Source: Lingula anatina (taxonomy: Eukaryota > Brachiopoda > Lingulata > Lingulida > Lingulidae). From it: a stretch of 64,000 bases of DNA. The stretch spans positions 380,380 to 444,379 of the forward strand of contig NW_019775389.1 of assembly GCF_001039355.2 (NCBI RefSeq). The letters run 5' to 3'. A model generated the notes under the pieces. That model saw only the letters and a program-made list of their open reading frames with translations. It ran no database searches and was not told the origin of the DNA. Positions 24,140-37,193 of this stretch are shown one piece after another. The position numbers and the translations under genes were made by a program. Each line of letters starts with the position of its first letter. The stretch's first letter is position 1.

Positions 24140-27100
24140 AAATCCACAGTCAAGTCAAACCTAACAAGGACACAGCACTTGTACTTGTAACAACTTGTAT
24201 ATGCCCCTACGTTAAAGAGACAGGAAAATGGCACTGCGGATTATTGGACGCCATTTTCAATCATATCTCTTTGACTATTCAAATATAAAAAAAACATTTC
24301 TGTTTTGAGAGAGCACTTGGTAATTATTATAGAACCTAGTTTTCTGCTATCTGAGACTGCTACTTGTATATATTTAAAGTTGTTTGCAAAGCAGTAAATT
24401 ACCACTATCACATTTCAGAGCCGTGACTGTTATTTACAGTTTTAGTTGAAAATATCATTCTTTACAACAGTTATTTTGCATTGATAAATGTTATATAACA
24501 ACTAGAATCACATCCAGTTTTATTGAAAGAACTCACAGTTCTACTGTAAAGGTGTCTGTCGATAGATTTTCCATTTTATTGGCACTTAAAGATTAGTTAG
24601 GTGTACTTATTTTATGTGATAAAAAAAAACCTTGTGATGCTTGAAAGTATGTAATGGACAGGTGATAGTTAACACTCGTTTCAATAGAACTTATTATGAA
24701 TCGAGGATTTTGGTGCTTCGTTTCCATGACCAGCACTTTTATATTCATATAATCAGCTAAATGTCTGTGTTCACCATATCACTATCACAAATTGTTACAT
24801 ACGTTTTGAAAATACACGTGCAGGTTTCAAGATCTATAAAAAGTCCAAATGTCAGTTATATATGTATAGTGTAGGTTTAAATGTTTTGGAGCTGTATATA
24901 AAATAGATATATGATTTGGTCTTGCATATAATTAAATGTAAATAACATAATAGGCTTTTAATTATATATTTCAGTGATTAAGGAAAGTGAAATTTGAATG
25001 ACTGAAAGCGCAGTGGCCAAGGAAAGTTGTATGTGCCAAATGTATTTGGCTTTGCAGATGACAAAATATGTCCTATTTCCATCTACAACTTAACATAGAG
25101 AGTGACATATGCAAGCAGGAACTAGAAATGTTCTAAATATTTTCTAAATTCTGTATTTTAGTTGATCGTTGTAATAATGTTACAACACATTTTCATCACC
25201 CTTTCGTTTTATCAAATTTTTCTAGCTGATATGGATAGACATGGTGAAATTTTACAGCACCAAATTGCAAGCTGTGTTCACACATCCCTTTAAATGGTGT
25301 TGGACCCAAAGCTCACGTGGGAATTTTAAAGAAATTACCTCTCGTTCTAGTCATGGTCTCTTCAGTATTGGATTTACTTCACAAATATTTAATGTAAATT
25401 GTAAAACAAAATGAGACAGGGACATATTATCAGCCCTTGAAGATATGAATGAGTTTGTCAGTTCTGAAATTGATTGTGTAATTTATATTTTTATTTATTA
25501 AGTTATTAATTGGTGTCATCGTAGTACTTTTGGAATAAATTCTGTGCTCTGAGTATTTTATCAGAGATATTTAGGTGCCATACAATATTATAAGCTGAAA
25601 AAGATGAGTCACTAAAAATCCACATTATTGTTAGATCTTTAAAGGCTACAGGTTTTAATTTACAAATATCCAGAATTTAAATTTTCTGTCACATATGTAT
25701 CTTGGCAGTGCCGTGCACAAGTATCTTAAAATATTGTAAAAAGTTATTAACAGAGGAGTTTGCTGAAGGTTTATTTGGAGTGATAAAGTAGTAAGGTTAG
25801 ATTTGTATATATTTAGTTATCAGAAGGTAAAAAAAAAGCAAACGTGTGATGTTGTCAAGTAGCGAAATAGTTTTCGTGCTAGAGTTTTGTTCTTTGGCTA
25901 ATGTAATTAGTTGTGATAAAATATTAAGACAATAAGACCAAAGGAGGGACACACGAGCAGATTTCCCAGGGAGAAAAAAAATGAAGTAGTTATTAGTATA
26001 TAGAATATATTTAGAGTTTTGGCAATTGTGAAAACTTCATCTGCTGTTTTAATCAGAAAATGAAAGGTGAATAATTGCACACTTGGCTATTTACTGTTAG
26101 TGACTTTGTTGTTGACTTACTGTAAAGTATGTGAAATGTTTTATTTGCAGTAGGAAGTATTACTAGATGGTTTGTAAAATTTGAAGTTCATACTTGGTAG
26201 TTGTTATATTGTCGAAATTCTCCAGAAATAAACAATATCGTTATGTATCTTTGAAATGTTCTTTTCTTCTGCAGTTATCACGCCTTACACATAATGGGAA
26301 GTCATCTTTTAAACCTTCACTCTGGTTGAAATTTTCACAAATTTCACAATTTTTGCTAAAGCATGAAGATGGGTATTATGAAAACATTTTGAGATAAAAT
26401 TTGACCAGAAAAGAAAGTAGAGAAGTGCTTTTATTTCTATTTAACTCCTGGTTTTACATTATATGCACAATGCATCACATAACTGTGAATGCAACTGGTT
26501 TGCTTTTTGCATCTAGTTAGGAGCAGGAAAGTTGAAAATAACCAATTAAGAAGAAAGTCTTGTGTATAGCATTTGAAGCATACATCAACTGAAGCACAGT
26601 AACAAAATACCCTGTCAGTTTGTACAATAATGGTCATTTTGGTAAAGTATGCAAACCCACTAAAATCTTGTGACAAAAAAACTTTTTTGATAATGTTTTC
26701 TTTTCTCTTTTCACTCTCAAATTTCTGTTACTTCCTACAGTTCTTAAGTGAGGTTTACCACCTTAAGACAAATGTAAGCGTCAACTCCAAACCTCTTTCT
26801 CCACTATACTTCACAAGATAGATTAAAGAAGTTGCCACTAGCAAAATACATTATATAATTTCATACTTAAATGGTCAATTGTCTCTAGCCTTCCATTCTC
26901 TTTTTTTTTCTTATTTTTAATATATTGCATTTTTCACTGAATATTCTCATATTCTACTCCTGGACAACCTTCCCCCTGAAATATGGAATTCTAAATGCTT
27001 TTTAATGAACTTTCCAGTCATAACCTATCATTTTTATCATACTAAGGACTCATATACTAAACATCTAAACTAGTCACACAAAAATTAATTAGTAGAAAAT

Positions 27101-28854
27101 ATAAAGACAGTTGGCTTACTGAAATGTGATGGTCTTTTTCTCAAAGGACGGATGTATTTAAAATGCGAAAGTACAAAGAAAAAGTGACAGCAAAAAACAC
27201 TGTTAAAAGTTCAACATTGTTAACCTTGCATAAAAAATAAAACAATGAAAATCTATATAGTATATATCTACAAAGCAGGGCTAACTGAAAATGATAATCT
27301 TTTTATATGTACACTAGACTAGACTAGAATACTGCAATCCAATTTAAACATGGTACATTCAGATAAATATCTTGTATATATTTTCACACACATCTTTTGC
27401 TTTCTCATCTTCCTTTGCTCATAATCTCTTAAGCAGGACCTGTACTAAATGTTCATAACTCTTTCTTTTAGGTTTTAAATAAATATAAAAACTTTGCAAT
27501 GCATTTAACATTTCAAATCCAGCGCAATCTTAATCTGGTATCCTTTCTCAAGATTCCTATAAAGCATGTAAATGCATGATAGTTGTAATCAGTGTCTTAA
27601 AGAACGGTTGCATCTAAATTGTACTTTTTATCTCATATCCAACTTCTGAATGAACAAAAAGCATCTTATAATTTTGTTTTGTCCAGTTTAACTTTGCTTT
27701 AACTCACTGTTCAGAAACCTCAGCAGAAACGAGGTGAAACATTAATAATATGCAGTTTGACAGTTGCATGTTTGGACTGTTGAATTCATCATTCCACAGA
27801 CAGTTTTTACATAAATATTTTCATATCATCTAATTTTTGGCTCTACTCAAGATCCTTCCTCAGGACAAATTGGCCATGCGCTGATGTTCTAATACCAAGT
27901 TGAGTAGAGTCGAAAAATTAGACGATATGAGAATGTTTAGATAAAAACTGTCTGTGGAATGATTAATTCAACGATCCATGTATAACTGCCAGACTATTGA
28001 ACATTTTTAAGCAGTTGTAGGTTTGGTTGTCATAATAGATTTGTCATGTTAGACATTATCAAGTTCTTCTCTAGGATGAAGCCTTCACTCAGTTACATCA
28101 CCATGGTTACAGTACTTGATACCCACTTGATTCTTTTTTTTTTCATGTAAAAATATTTTCAATGTGGTCCCACTTTTTAATGGCAGTGCAGAAACACACA
28201 TCATCCAGATTACCCAGGAAGTTGCACCGTTTTCAGTGACCTCGAGTCATAAACAGGTTATGGTTGACTTAACAGTAAGCCCAATGCATGTATGTATACT
28301 GCAATATACACTGTGCATTTGTATGTTACCTTGGGTATTTAAAGTCTCACAAAATATACAGCAATGTTTCATAAAATTAAGTTTAAAGTAACCATGGTTT
28401 ACAAATTTCATAATAACACTTGCAAACTTCCATCTTACATGTCAATTCAACCCAACACACAACTTTTTATTCATATCTATGAAAGTCCACCATTCAAAAG
28501 TTCATAACTCCGGGTCACTATATACTATTATCATAGGTGACAGTAATGATGTCAACGGTCCTAAAACACACACAGAGCATTCACAGTCAGCTTTGTAATC
28601 AGGTTTGCACATCGGCTTGCACTTGTGTCCCAGGGGAATCATAAATCACTATCTTCATATCTATAAGTGGGAAAATATAATTTATTGGTACAAAACTATG
28701 CAGGTTGAATGAATATTCTTAGGTTACAATAAACTTTTTCATTCATTTTAAATTATCTATAAACATCTCATTTTTAAAATGTTTCTTTGAAATAAGCTTA
28801 TCATGTAAGTTGCCTCTCAAAATGTCACATCACCATCAAAAAGGGCACAACGTC
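24140..28854. other. PDK 3' UTR and convergent intergenic region (haplotype A)
   Basis: No coding exon seen. AATAAA words downstream of the PDK stop that are kept in both haplotypes (about 25532 and 26226) are possible polyadenylation signals. The notable structure is the long inverted repeat at 27779-27972. Sequence identity between the two haplotypes is high through most of this region. Confidence 0.5.
27779..27972. repeat. Long inverted repeat (foldback), haplotype A
   Basis: The left arm (TTGAATTCATCATTCCACAG ... TTGGCTCTACTCAA) pairs with the right arm (TTGAGTAGAGTCG ... CTGTGGAATGATTAATTCAA) over about 70 bp each, with a loop of roughly 50 bp. The same structure is at 40837-41030 in the other haplotype. 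It could be a foldback transposon remnant. Confidence 0.8.
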
Positions 28855-31287
28855 TTACTTTGCTAGCCTCCTCCGCAAATCTTTAATTTGGTCATTCTTT
28901 TTAGTTAACATTTGCTTCAGGTTCTTAAACGGTGCAGTCTGGCTTACTTTCTTCTCCAATTCCTGAAAAATTTTTTGGGATTATCAATGATCAAAACTTA
29001 AATGAAACAGTGCATCTGTATATAAAATATGGCTTATGTTTCAGACCAACAGACAAGCTGGCTTATCATACTAAACCACTCAGAAACCAGCTTCTTAAAC
29101 ACGACAGATACCGACTGCATTACCTCAAATAACAAAAACTGTTCATTAATACACACACAAAAAAGAACCAGGGAAGTAGTGGGGGGGGGGGAGGGGGGGG
29201 TTAAATAAAAACTTTCCGTGGAAATGGTCTGTTCTGGTGAAAATGCGATATAGGTTCATGAACGTTTCATGGTAAAAGGTCCCCCTTTTCAGAAAAAGAA
29301 TCCCAAATTTAAAATTGCTGACTACAAACTAAAGTGCGTTCTTCTCAAGGCAAGCACCAGGAATGAACTTTTTTTATCAGAAACAAGCTCTTGCAAGCAT
29401 CCAGCTTAGTTCAATGAAATAACATTTTTGTAACAGCAACCCAAGTCCACAACAGTGATTTAGGCTCGGACTGCACAACTTACGTACCTTCTCTGCCAGC
29501 TCCAGATCTGCTCTGACTTTCAAAAGCTCGTGTTTGGTGTCAGCTAGGTCCCCTTCCATCATCTCCGCTGCTGCAGAGCCATGCTTCCTACTCTACAAGA
29601 TTCAATAAATATATATTTTTTATAATTTTCGGTTGAAATATGAATCATAACATTTTTTCCTACGAGTAGTCTTTCCGCAAAAACTTTACCAGTCCACAGG
29701 ACATGCAATATGAAAAAATCCTGCCAGTCCTAAACTGGCAGTTATCAAATGTCCATTCAATACCTACCTTGTCAATCTCAGACTTCAACCCTGCCATCTG
29801 CTTTCTCAGTGCCTCCACCTCTTCACCAGAGTCTTGCTGGAATACAAATACACAAGTTTACTATTAGGCATTATTTACAACTTGGCTTGAATGATTTGTT
29901 GAGTAGTAGATTAGAAATAAATGTTGACTACTGCATGAATGTTGTTGTAACCTGAAATATGTCTTTTTTTTAAAGTGTAAGAGATCACAAAACTAATGAA
30001 ACTTTTAAACATTTAAAAAAACATTTTACATATTTTAACATCAAAAAGTTGCTCCGGCAAATTAATTGAAGCTGTTACTGATAGTCAGCAATCCTCTTGC
30101 ACAATAAATTCAGATTAAAAAGATGTAGTTATTTTTAATTTATTTAATCAGATCTAACCTAGCCTAGTGTTCAAGCTCAGACAAATTTGGATTTGAGATA
30201 CTTTGTAAAATGGGAACCTGGAAATAAACAAATCCACACCCTACCCTTATGACAGTTCCTTTAGCTGAGCTGAGGGCATTTTTTGTCTTCTCTAAGTCTG
30301 AGGACAGCAGGTTCTTCTCTTGTTGTATTCCCAGGGCCTGAAACAGATAAGATTAATTCAAAATACTGTACACTTGGCTGTCACTCCACTGTTAGTACTT
30401 TTATAATTAAAAAAATTATTGGCAAAATTTGCAAAAATTACTAAATTACAAAAGACAGAAATACTCTATTTAAAATAACATGAATACTGTGTTGCAAGTC
30501 TAGTGACTTTCTGGCTTAAAAAAAATTAATAGCAAAATGATGAACAAATGTTTAATAATTATTTTGCATGGAAAGAGAATATTGTATTTACACTTGATCA
30601 AATGATTAACTTCAGAGCTGTTAATATGTTTAATAATTATTTTGCATGGAAAGAGAGTATTGTATTTACACTTGATCAAATGATTAACCACAAAGCTGTT
30701 AATATGTTTGTGTGCATCTAGGTAGATATGTCAATATTCACAACATGGTATATATGTCCCTATACACACCTGGGATTCCACAGCCTTCAGTCTGTCCTTT
30801 AGTTTTTCATTTTCTTCTTTTAACCTTTCAATCTCCTGTAGAATTCAAGACAAAATGTTATACCATCAAAATATGTGAACTATACTTATTTAATATAAAC
30901 TATCATACTTTTAATTATCAGTTTAAACAATACAGGTTTTTATTTGAACTTGTAACTCAGATACTGCAGTGGAGTTCTGGTTGCATGTTTTCATTAGTAA
31001 ATTTCTGCTCAAACACAAACATGCAACAACATAATACTCCATAACAAACTGCTAACTCTCTCTTTCTCTCAAAGGTCCATGCACACAAACAAGTACACAC
31101 ATGCAACTTCTCATTCCTTTTTCCCTTTTTTTCTCAAAATGGATATAAAACATATGAACACCCCCTTGTCTCCCCATTACGTACACACACAAACAGATTA
31201 TCATGCTCAGGCCCACACAGACTCGCATGCACAAAAATGCAAACATATACACATTCATTCATTCACACAAATGTTCATGTGCGCGTG

Positions 31288-31319
<32 letters not shown>

Positions 31320-32452
31320 CATACCATATGCAGCAGGGCAGATGCAGAGCTCTCATTCAGTGGTTCTAGTTTACTAGGTCCAGACAGAGCTGAGAAGTCG
31401 GTGTCACGTTTGGTCCCTGTAAATTCTGCATCCTCAAAATCCTTGATCTTCTCAAGTAGATCCCTAAAAAATAAACAAAATGTATAGTCTGTGTCACTAT
31501 GCACTAGCTCAAGTTAACTTCACACAATATCTAAGTTTATTATTAATAAAACAACCTAAACAGGGCTTGACACTAACTTTTTTCTCCACTGTCCTTTTTG
31601 GGCCAGTGAGGTCTGGTAAATATTACAAGGGTTACTTGGCGCATTAAGTTTTACTTGCTCTTCTGGACAGTAACCCCTGTGATTCATAGGCATGAGATGG
31701 GTTTACATTGCCCCGGGCCAGTAACCCATCTTTTATGCCCAGCTCTGCTACATAAGATATAACTTTAAAAGGCAGTCTTTTGTATCAATCACATAAGTAC
31801 TGGACAGTTAGGTAGCAAAAACACTGGCCCTCACTTTCTGTCACCGATGCTCACACTAACCTGTTTTCCAATTCAGAAATATCAGCCTGGAGTTTCAAAT
31901 GCCACTTCTCGGCTTGTTGACACAGTTGCCGTAGCAACAAGACATTGGTGTGGGCCGTGTTGATGAGCTCGGACTCCATTTCGCCTCTGACCACCGCCAG
32001 GAGTCCATCCAGCATTTCAGTGACCTCGTCAACTGTGAAGGTTTCATCTATAAGTCTGGAGCGAAAATGTTGAGTCCTTCATCAAAGGACAGGGAGGGTG
32101 TGTGTATGTGTGTGTGTGTATGTGTGTATATGCATGCGTGCGTGTGTGCATGTGTGTAATGAGGGGGGGGGGGGTTGGGGGCACCTTAGCCTTCCACTTT
32201 TTTCACCACTATACAGCAGGACACAGAGACCCATAACCCCTACTAAAAGAGGGCCACTATTGTTCTAAAACTGGACCCATTTCTCGCCTACAGCAAAAGG
32301 GTCTGAGTCAGTATTAATATGTACCTGCTGTCCTTCAGGTCATCAAAACATGCGTCAACAGCCCGCAGTCTCTGCCCGCGCTGATAGCGAGCAAAGCGCA
32401 TGTAGTTGATAACGGTGGCCTGGTGGTGATCATTTAGACCTAGGGCGGACGT
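28855..32452 (-). CDS. LZTFL1: LZTFL1, partial haplotype copy (lacks the 5' exons)
   Basis: Eight minus-strand exons: 32452-32325, 32055-31861, 31463-31325, 30835-30770, 30337-30245, 29836-29768, 29592-29488 and 28962-28855. They encode TSALGLNDHHQATVINYMRF through to the conserved TKKNDQIKDLRRRLAK and a TAA stop. The sequence upstream that would carry the start exon and microexon is cut off by the N at 33080. All exon lengths equal those of the complete copy at 41911-48528, and coding differences are few (for example Met/Leu in EM(M/L)EGDL). I treat it as the other allele, not a second gene. Function is given under the complete copy. Confidence 0.85.
30548..30703. repeat. 78-bp tandem duplication in an LZTFL1 intron, present in one haplotype only
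   Basis: Two consecutive units starting ATGTTTAATAATTATTTTGC at 30548 and 30626, differing at a few positions. The corresponding site in the other copy (about 43642-43720) has a single unit. It is therefore a recent duplication polymorphic between the two assembled haplotypes. Confidence 0.85.
31287..31322. repeat. (CA)n microsatellite at an LZTFL1 splice donor
   Basis: The repeat ends only a few bases from the minus-strand donor at 31324. In the other haplotype the tract is far longer and interrupted (about 44270-44460). The open frames read through it are artefacts of the repeat. Confidence 0.9.
31562..31745. mobile_element. Probable short dispersed repeat in an LZTFL1 intron
   Basis: Begins GGGCTTGACACTAACTTTTT and contains GGCCAGTGAGG and CCCCGGGCCAGTAACCC. 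I recognise the first word as the end of a repeat common in aquatic animal genomes; the family cannot be named here. The other haplotype carries it at about 44699-44884. A similar GGCC(A/C)AGT-rich patch is at 54900-54950. Confidence 0.45.
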
Positions 32453-33079
32453 CTGGAATGACAAAATTCAAGCTTAGTACACATGACGACACTAGACAAT
32501 TATTACAGACATTTTGCTACCTGCAGAATGTTATATTTACAAATAATAACCGGGATTTTGAGGAAAAAAATCAAAGCAAAAAAGATAGGGCACAGAAAGG
32601 CAAAACATTTATGTGATATTAAGAGCATTTCCACAGCATTATTGTTCATATAATAATATAACATAAATATAAAAACAAATATAACAAATATAAATATAAC
32701 AAAAACAACAAAAATAATGTGATAAACATGAAACATGGATTGAAAATATATATATTCAATGTATTTGTTATACCAGTGGGTGTTTACACACCTCCACATA
32801 TTTTAATGGATATTTTGCATGAATGCAGGCACCCATATCTACACATGATATCACAGCTTTCTTCAGATCTATTAAAATAAATGCACAATACTTCTCTATT
32901 CAGATTTAATTAAAGTGCAAATGTAAAGTAGGTCTACAACATGCCAGTGAGTCAATAAAATTACCACTGTCCCATTCATCTAGATTAAATCCAAGGTGCA
33001 AATATTGATTTTCTGAGGTAATGATGCATTCAGAAACATCCCATTTCGTGGTAACCATAGCAACCAACCCAGCCAAACA

Positions 33080-33080
33080 N
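33080..33080. other. Single-N assembly junction between the two 13-kb copies
   Basis: The sequence before it (ACCCAGCCAAACA) recurs at 46279. The sequence after it (TGTGGAGAATATCAACC) recurs at 20107. The N thus joins the end of one allele to the beginning of the other. Confidence 0.95.
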
Positions 33081-33172
33081 TGTGGAGAATATCAACCTTG
33101 GAGAATACTTTTATATAATGTGTAGAAAAAAGATAATGGTTCATGAAACTTTAAAAAATGTGTATTTTTCAG

Positions 33173-35226
33173 GTATGAAGAGAGTTTCAGAGAACTGATG
33201 GAGTTTGAGAATGCCAGTTCTTCAGACCAGAGTGTTTTGTCAGAGTGAGTGAACTTTGTGGTTCTTATTGATCAGTTAGTGAACCATTCTGACCTGACAG
33301 TATAAATTACAGTAATTCTTGTCTGGTATTTTGTTACAGTAACACCAGCCCAAGTTTCTTTTGTCTCTATAGCACCCATTTTGTGGACAAACACTTTTTT
33401 AATGAAATGGCACTTTGTTGGAGACATTCTGCTGTTCTAATCTGATGTTTCTTTGCTTTCAGATTTTCTGAAGCTTTAGAAAAGATCCGAAGTCGTCACA
33501 GTACAGTGGTTGAAACCATGGCACAGGTGAGGAAGTCCACCACCTTAGTGTGATAATGCAATCATAGTGACACATGTACAGCAGACACACATCATTATAA
33601 ATTTATTTATTTATTTTTTGACAGTTCTTTTTTTAATTAAGTTAAAGTGTGCTCATTTTTAGACAACGAATCATAAAAGAAGACAGAAAAAAAAGGACAT
33701 ACACATCGTCATTTGTAATACATTCTGGCTATTTTGACTCTCTTATTTCAGTTTGACAATTTCCTCTTCTTTCAATCAAATCACAATTAAGAAGCATAAA
33801 TGCAGTAACATGCCACAACTCATACAATATACCAGGCAAAGCCAAAGCCAAAAAAGTTCATACTTGTAAAGTATGTTAAAAACCTATGAGATCTAAATTG
33901 ATAATTACATTAGCATAAATGTGATTATTTGTTGCCTAGTGGCAGCATCGTTTTTGCACATTCCCATGTCCTTGTTTTCTTGCCACAGGGCGTGATGGAA
34001 CTTGCAAATAGCTCTCCAGATGGCGTACTAGAAGACGCCACTCGAAAAGACATTCAGTATTTCCTCAACCGCTTCTACATAAGCAGAATTAGTATCAGAA
34101 TGCTCATCAACCAGCATAGTAAGTGTCAGAGGTCATAGGTCAAAGTTGAAGGTCAAGGTTGAAGTCTTAGGATTTTTCTGTTAAACAACCAATCGGGATC
34201 CTTGGGACAAGTTGAAACCTCAAGTCGGCCAATCGGAACATGTGACATATATTCAAGTGGATTGTTGATTGGATGAGTTTTTGGATTTCTTTCAGGTTTT
34301 CATTGAACATGATGGAATTCAGTACATTGATAGCCTTTGCCATTGAAACACCCTTTTTCATTGCAGTACTTTAAATATGAAACTGAGTCGTGGTATTGAG
34401 TTATTTATCTTAATCACTACTCTGGTAGTTATAGAACAAGGTCTTAAAGAATTTTTTTAAAAAAGAATTTATGTTTTAGTATTTTTTCTTTTGAAATTTT
34501 ATAAACATGGAATAGTTTTACAGAGAACACTTAAGTTGCCCAGTAAAATTAATGATCATTTGTCTTGCTCTCTTCTGAACATGTTGAGGTCTTAACACTT
34601 AAATTTGTTTCATTATTTTATGGATATTATTATATATTTCAAAAATAAATACAAAGTGTGTAATGAGCAATTCAATGCAATTCAATTAGTTTCTTGTTTT
34701 TTTGTATTCACTGTATGACTTCATTTGTAAGATGGATTTTTTAAAATATATTTTCAGTTCTGTTATTTGGGAACCAGCTGAACCAGGAAAGGCGTTATAT
34801 AGGGTCCATAGATCCCCACTGCGATGTTCTGGAAGTGGTTCAAGGTAGGAAAAAGGCCAGTTTAAATCAATGATGTTATTACAGTAATAATGATAAAGAA
34901 GAAGTGATAATGATGAAGAAGTTTTATTGACTTCAACATGAATTACGAATATTTTTACAGCTGGAATATGTGTTTGATTATCTTTATATTTCCTCAGGTG
35001 CGTACGAGGATGCCAAGGGCTTATGCGACCTTCATTATTGCATTACGCCAAAGTTGGACATCAAATGTTTTAATCGTAAGTGTTCCTGTTAATTCTTTTC
35101 TGGGTGCTGAAAGGTGCTTATCTGGGAAAGTTCACAGAGTGGTTCCAGCTAAAATGTCATTGATTAAAATATTGATTTATATATGAAATTTGGGATTTCT
35201 ATTGAACTTAGCAAAAATCCTTTCTC

Positions 35227-35258
<32 letters not shown>

Positions 35259-37193
35259 GATAGAGACAGTAAGGTTAGACACAGTTAGGTTATTATTATT
35301 ACTTGTTTTTCTCAGCCTATGAGCAGGGAGAGCCTATCCAGATGGTCTACGTCCCATCCCATCTTCACCACATCATGTTTGAACTGTTCAAGAACTCAAT
35401 GCGCGCCACTATTGAGACGCGCAGTAACGTCACAGATAGCGATCTCCTACCCCACATTGAGGTGAAGATATTTAAAGGAAAAGAAGACATTACAATAAAG
35501 GTAAATGAATAAGGAAGGGGATAATATATATACACACACGCATGCACGCACTCACACACACACACACACACACACACTGGATTAATTGCATACCTTATGA
35601 TCTGTTAGATAACAGTGTTATATAGTTACATAGCTGTCAAAATCACTGAAATGATTTTTTATGTTATTTAAATTACGGAGTTATTTTTCCAGATAAGTGA
35701 CCAAGGTGGTGGTTTCAGCAGAGACCAGCTTGACCTGATGTTTAACTACACCTACACCACTGCGTCCAAGCCTTCAGCTGATCACCACACACCCTTTGTA
35801 AGTTTACCTCATGGTCATAATGTGTGTGTTCCACCTTAATGTTGCAAAACTTTGTTATATCAGTGCTTTTCCCATAATCACTATCACAAGGTACATCACA
35901 TATAATACTGTTGACAAAATTATTATCTTTAGAAAGTTTTTAAGTTGTATGTTTTTAGTTTATGAGTAACTCTTTCATTGAAAATGGAGACTGGTGAATA
36001 TCATTTGTGGCAATACAATTAGTTAAGTTGGATTTTATTTATCATCATTATTATTACTTTCCCTAGGCTGGCTATGGCTATGGTCTCCCTCTGTCTCGTC
36101 TGTATGCCGTCTATCTGAACGGTAACCTTGACCTTGCTCCCGTGGAGGGGCATGGAACTGACGCCTATGTGTATCTAAAGGTATGGAAGATATAGAATTA
36201 TATAGGTCAACAAGCTGTATGTGACATGAATGTCAAGCACATTTGTCTGCCACTTACACCTTGCTGATAAGTGTTGTGTCTATATAATTTCACAGGAGTT
36301 GTCAAGGACATAGATAAGTTAGATGTGTTATATCTTGTATTTACTTGTCGCGGGATGTACAGGGGTATGCGAGAAAACATCGGGACTACATTTTATGTAC
36401 TTGACATCTGCTGTAAAACTTAAGTTTAGTCATTTTGTTCTGATGTTGCATATTGCTTTCTATAATTATATGTGAAATTGCATGATTTTTACTTCAAAAA
36501 AGTATGTTAAAAGCATTTAAATTGTAGATTATAACAACATATTTCTTATTAATTCACAATTTAGCTCTTTCAAAATAATGCCAATTCTGAAATCATAAAT
36601 TTATGTCCTTCAGACTCTTTCTCAAGCTGCCAGCGAGCTTCTCCCAGTTTTCAACAAAACTACAGCAAAGTACTACAATTCCCCCATACCTGTAGCTGAT
36701 TGGAGTAACCCCAGTCACACCACTGGTAGGACTTGTAATTTAGTCTATTACATGTGATAAGATAAGATAAGATTTAAAAGTGCGTGTCTGTGTGTGTGTG
36801 TTTGAGAGACAGAGAGTGTAGAAGTGTATACAAGTGGGCATGTCAGAATTAAAACTTCTGTTTGAATTGCATTATTGCTGTATAAATTGCAGATTAAATT
36901 ATGTGTAAGTGTTTTTATTTCAATTTGTTCTATCGACGATGAGTCAGATTTCAAAGATTCAAAGATAAGTTTTAATGTTTGAAAGATAACTTACTTTTTG
37001 AAGATATGAGAATTCAACATTTTCTTGTGTTGAAGAATCAAAACATGATGACACTAATACTACAATCTTATTATATTATTTATTTATTCCTTCATTCTTT
37101 ACATGTATATAAATTGAAATGCATATTTTCCATTTTTCAGGTCTCACAACATTTCTTTCAAGGACATACTGCACAAAAACCAGTAACCAGTAG
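33173..37193 (+). CDS. PDK: PDK exons 3-12, haplotype copy without 5' exons
   Basis: Exons 33173-33244, 33463-33526, 33989-34118, 34758-34844, 34998-35075, 35316-35500, 35693-35797, 36067-36180, 36614-36725 and 37141-37193 match one for one in length with 20200-24139. They encode the same protein region, including [18 protein letters not shown] and [11 protein letters not shown]. There is no exon 1 or 2, because the block starts after them, so as drawn it could not make a kinase. Exon 7 shows several synonymous changes in under 30 nt and no amino acid change. This is allelic sequence, not a pseudogene. Confidence 0.9.

Larger units (their letters stand above)
20107..33079. repeat. First copy of a 13-kb duplicated block (haplotype A)
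   Basis: Starts inside PDK intron 2 and ends at the single N at 33080. It aligns colinearly with 33081-46279. It carries PDK exons 3-12 and LZTFL1 from the TSALGLN exon to the stop. Every exon has exactly the same length in both copies, while introns differ by small indels and microsatellite length. This is best explained as one allele of a single locus. Confidence 0.9.

Noticed and set aside
28855-32452. A second LZTFL1 paralogue
   Set aside because: Same reasoning; coding differences from the complete copy are few and there is no 5' end.
33173-37193. A second PDK gene or PDK pseudogene
   Set aside because: It lacks exons 1-2 only because the block starts after them, every exon is intact and equal in length, and the junction is a single N between matched flanks. 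It is allelic sequence.
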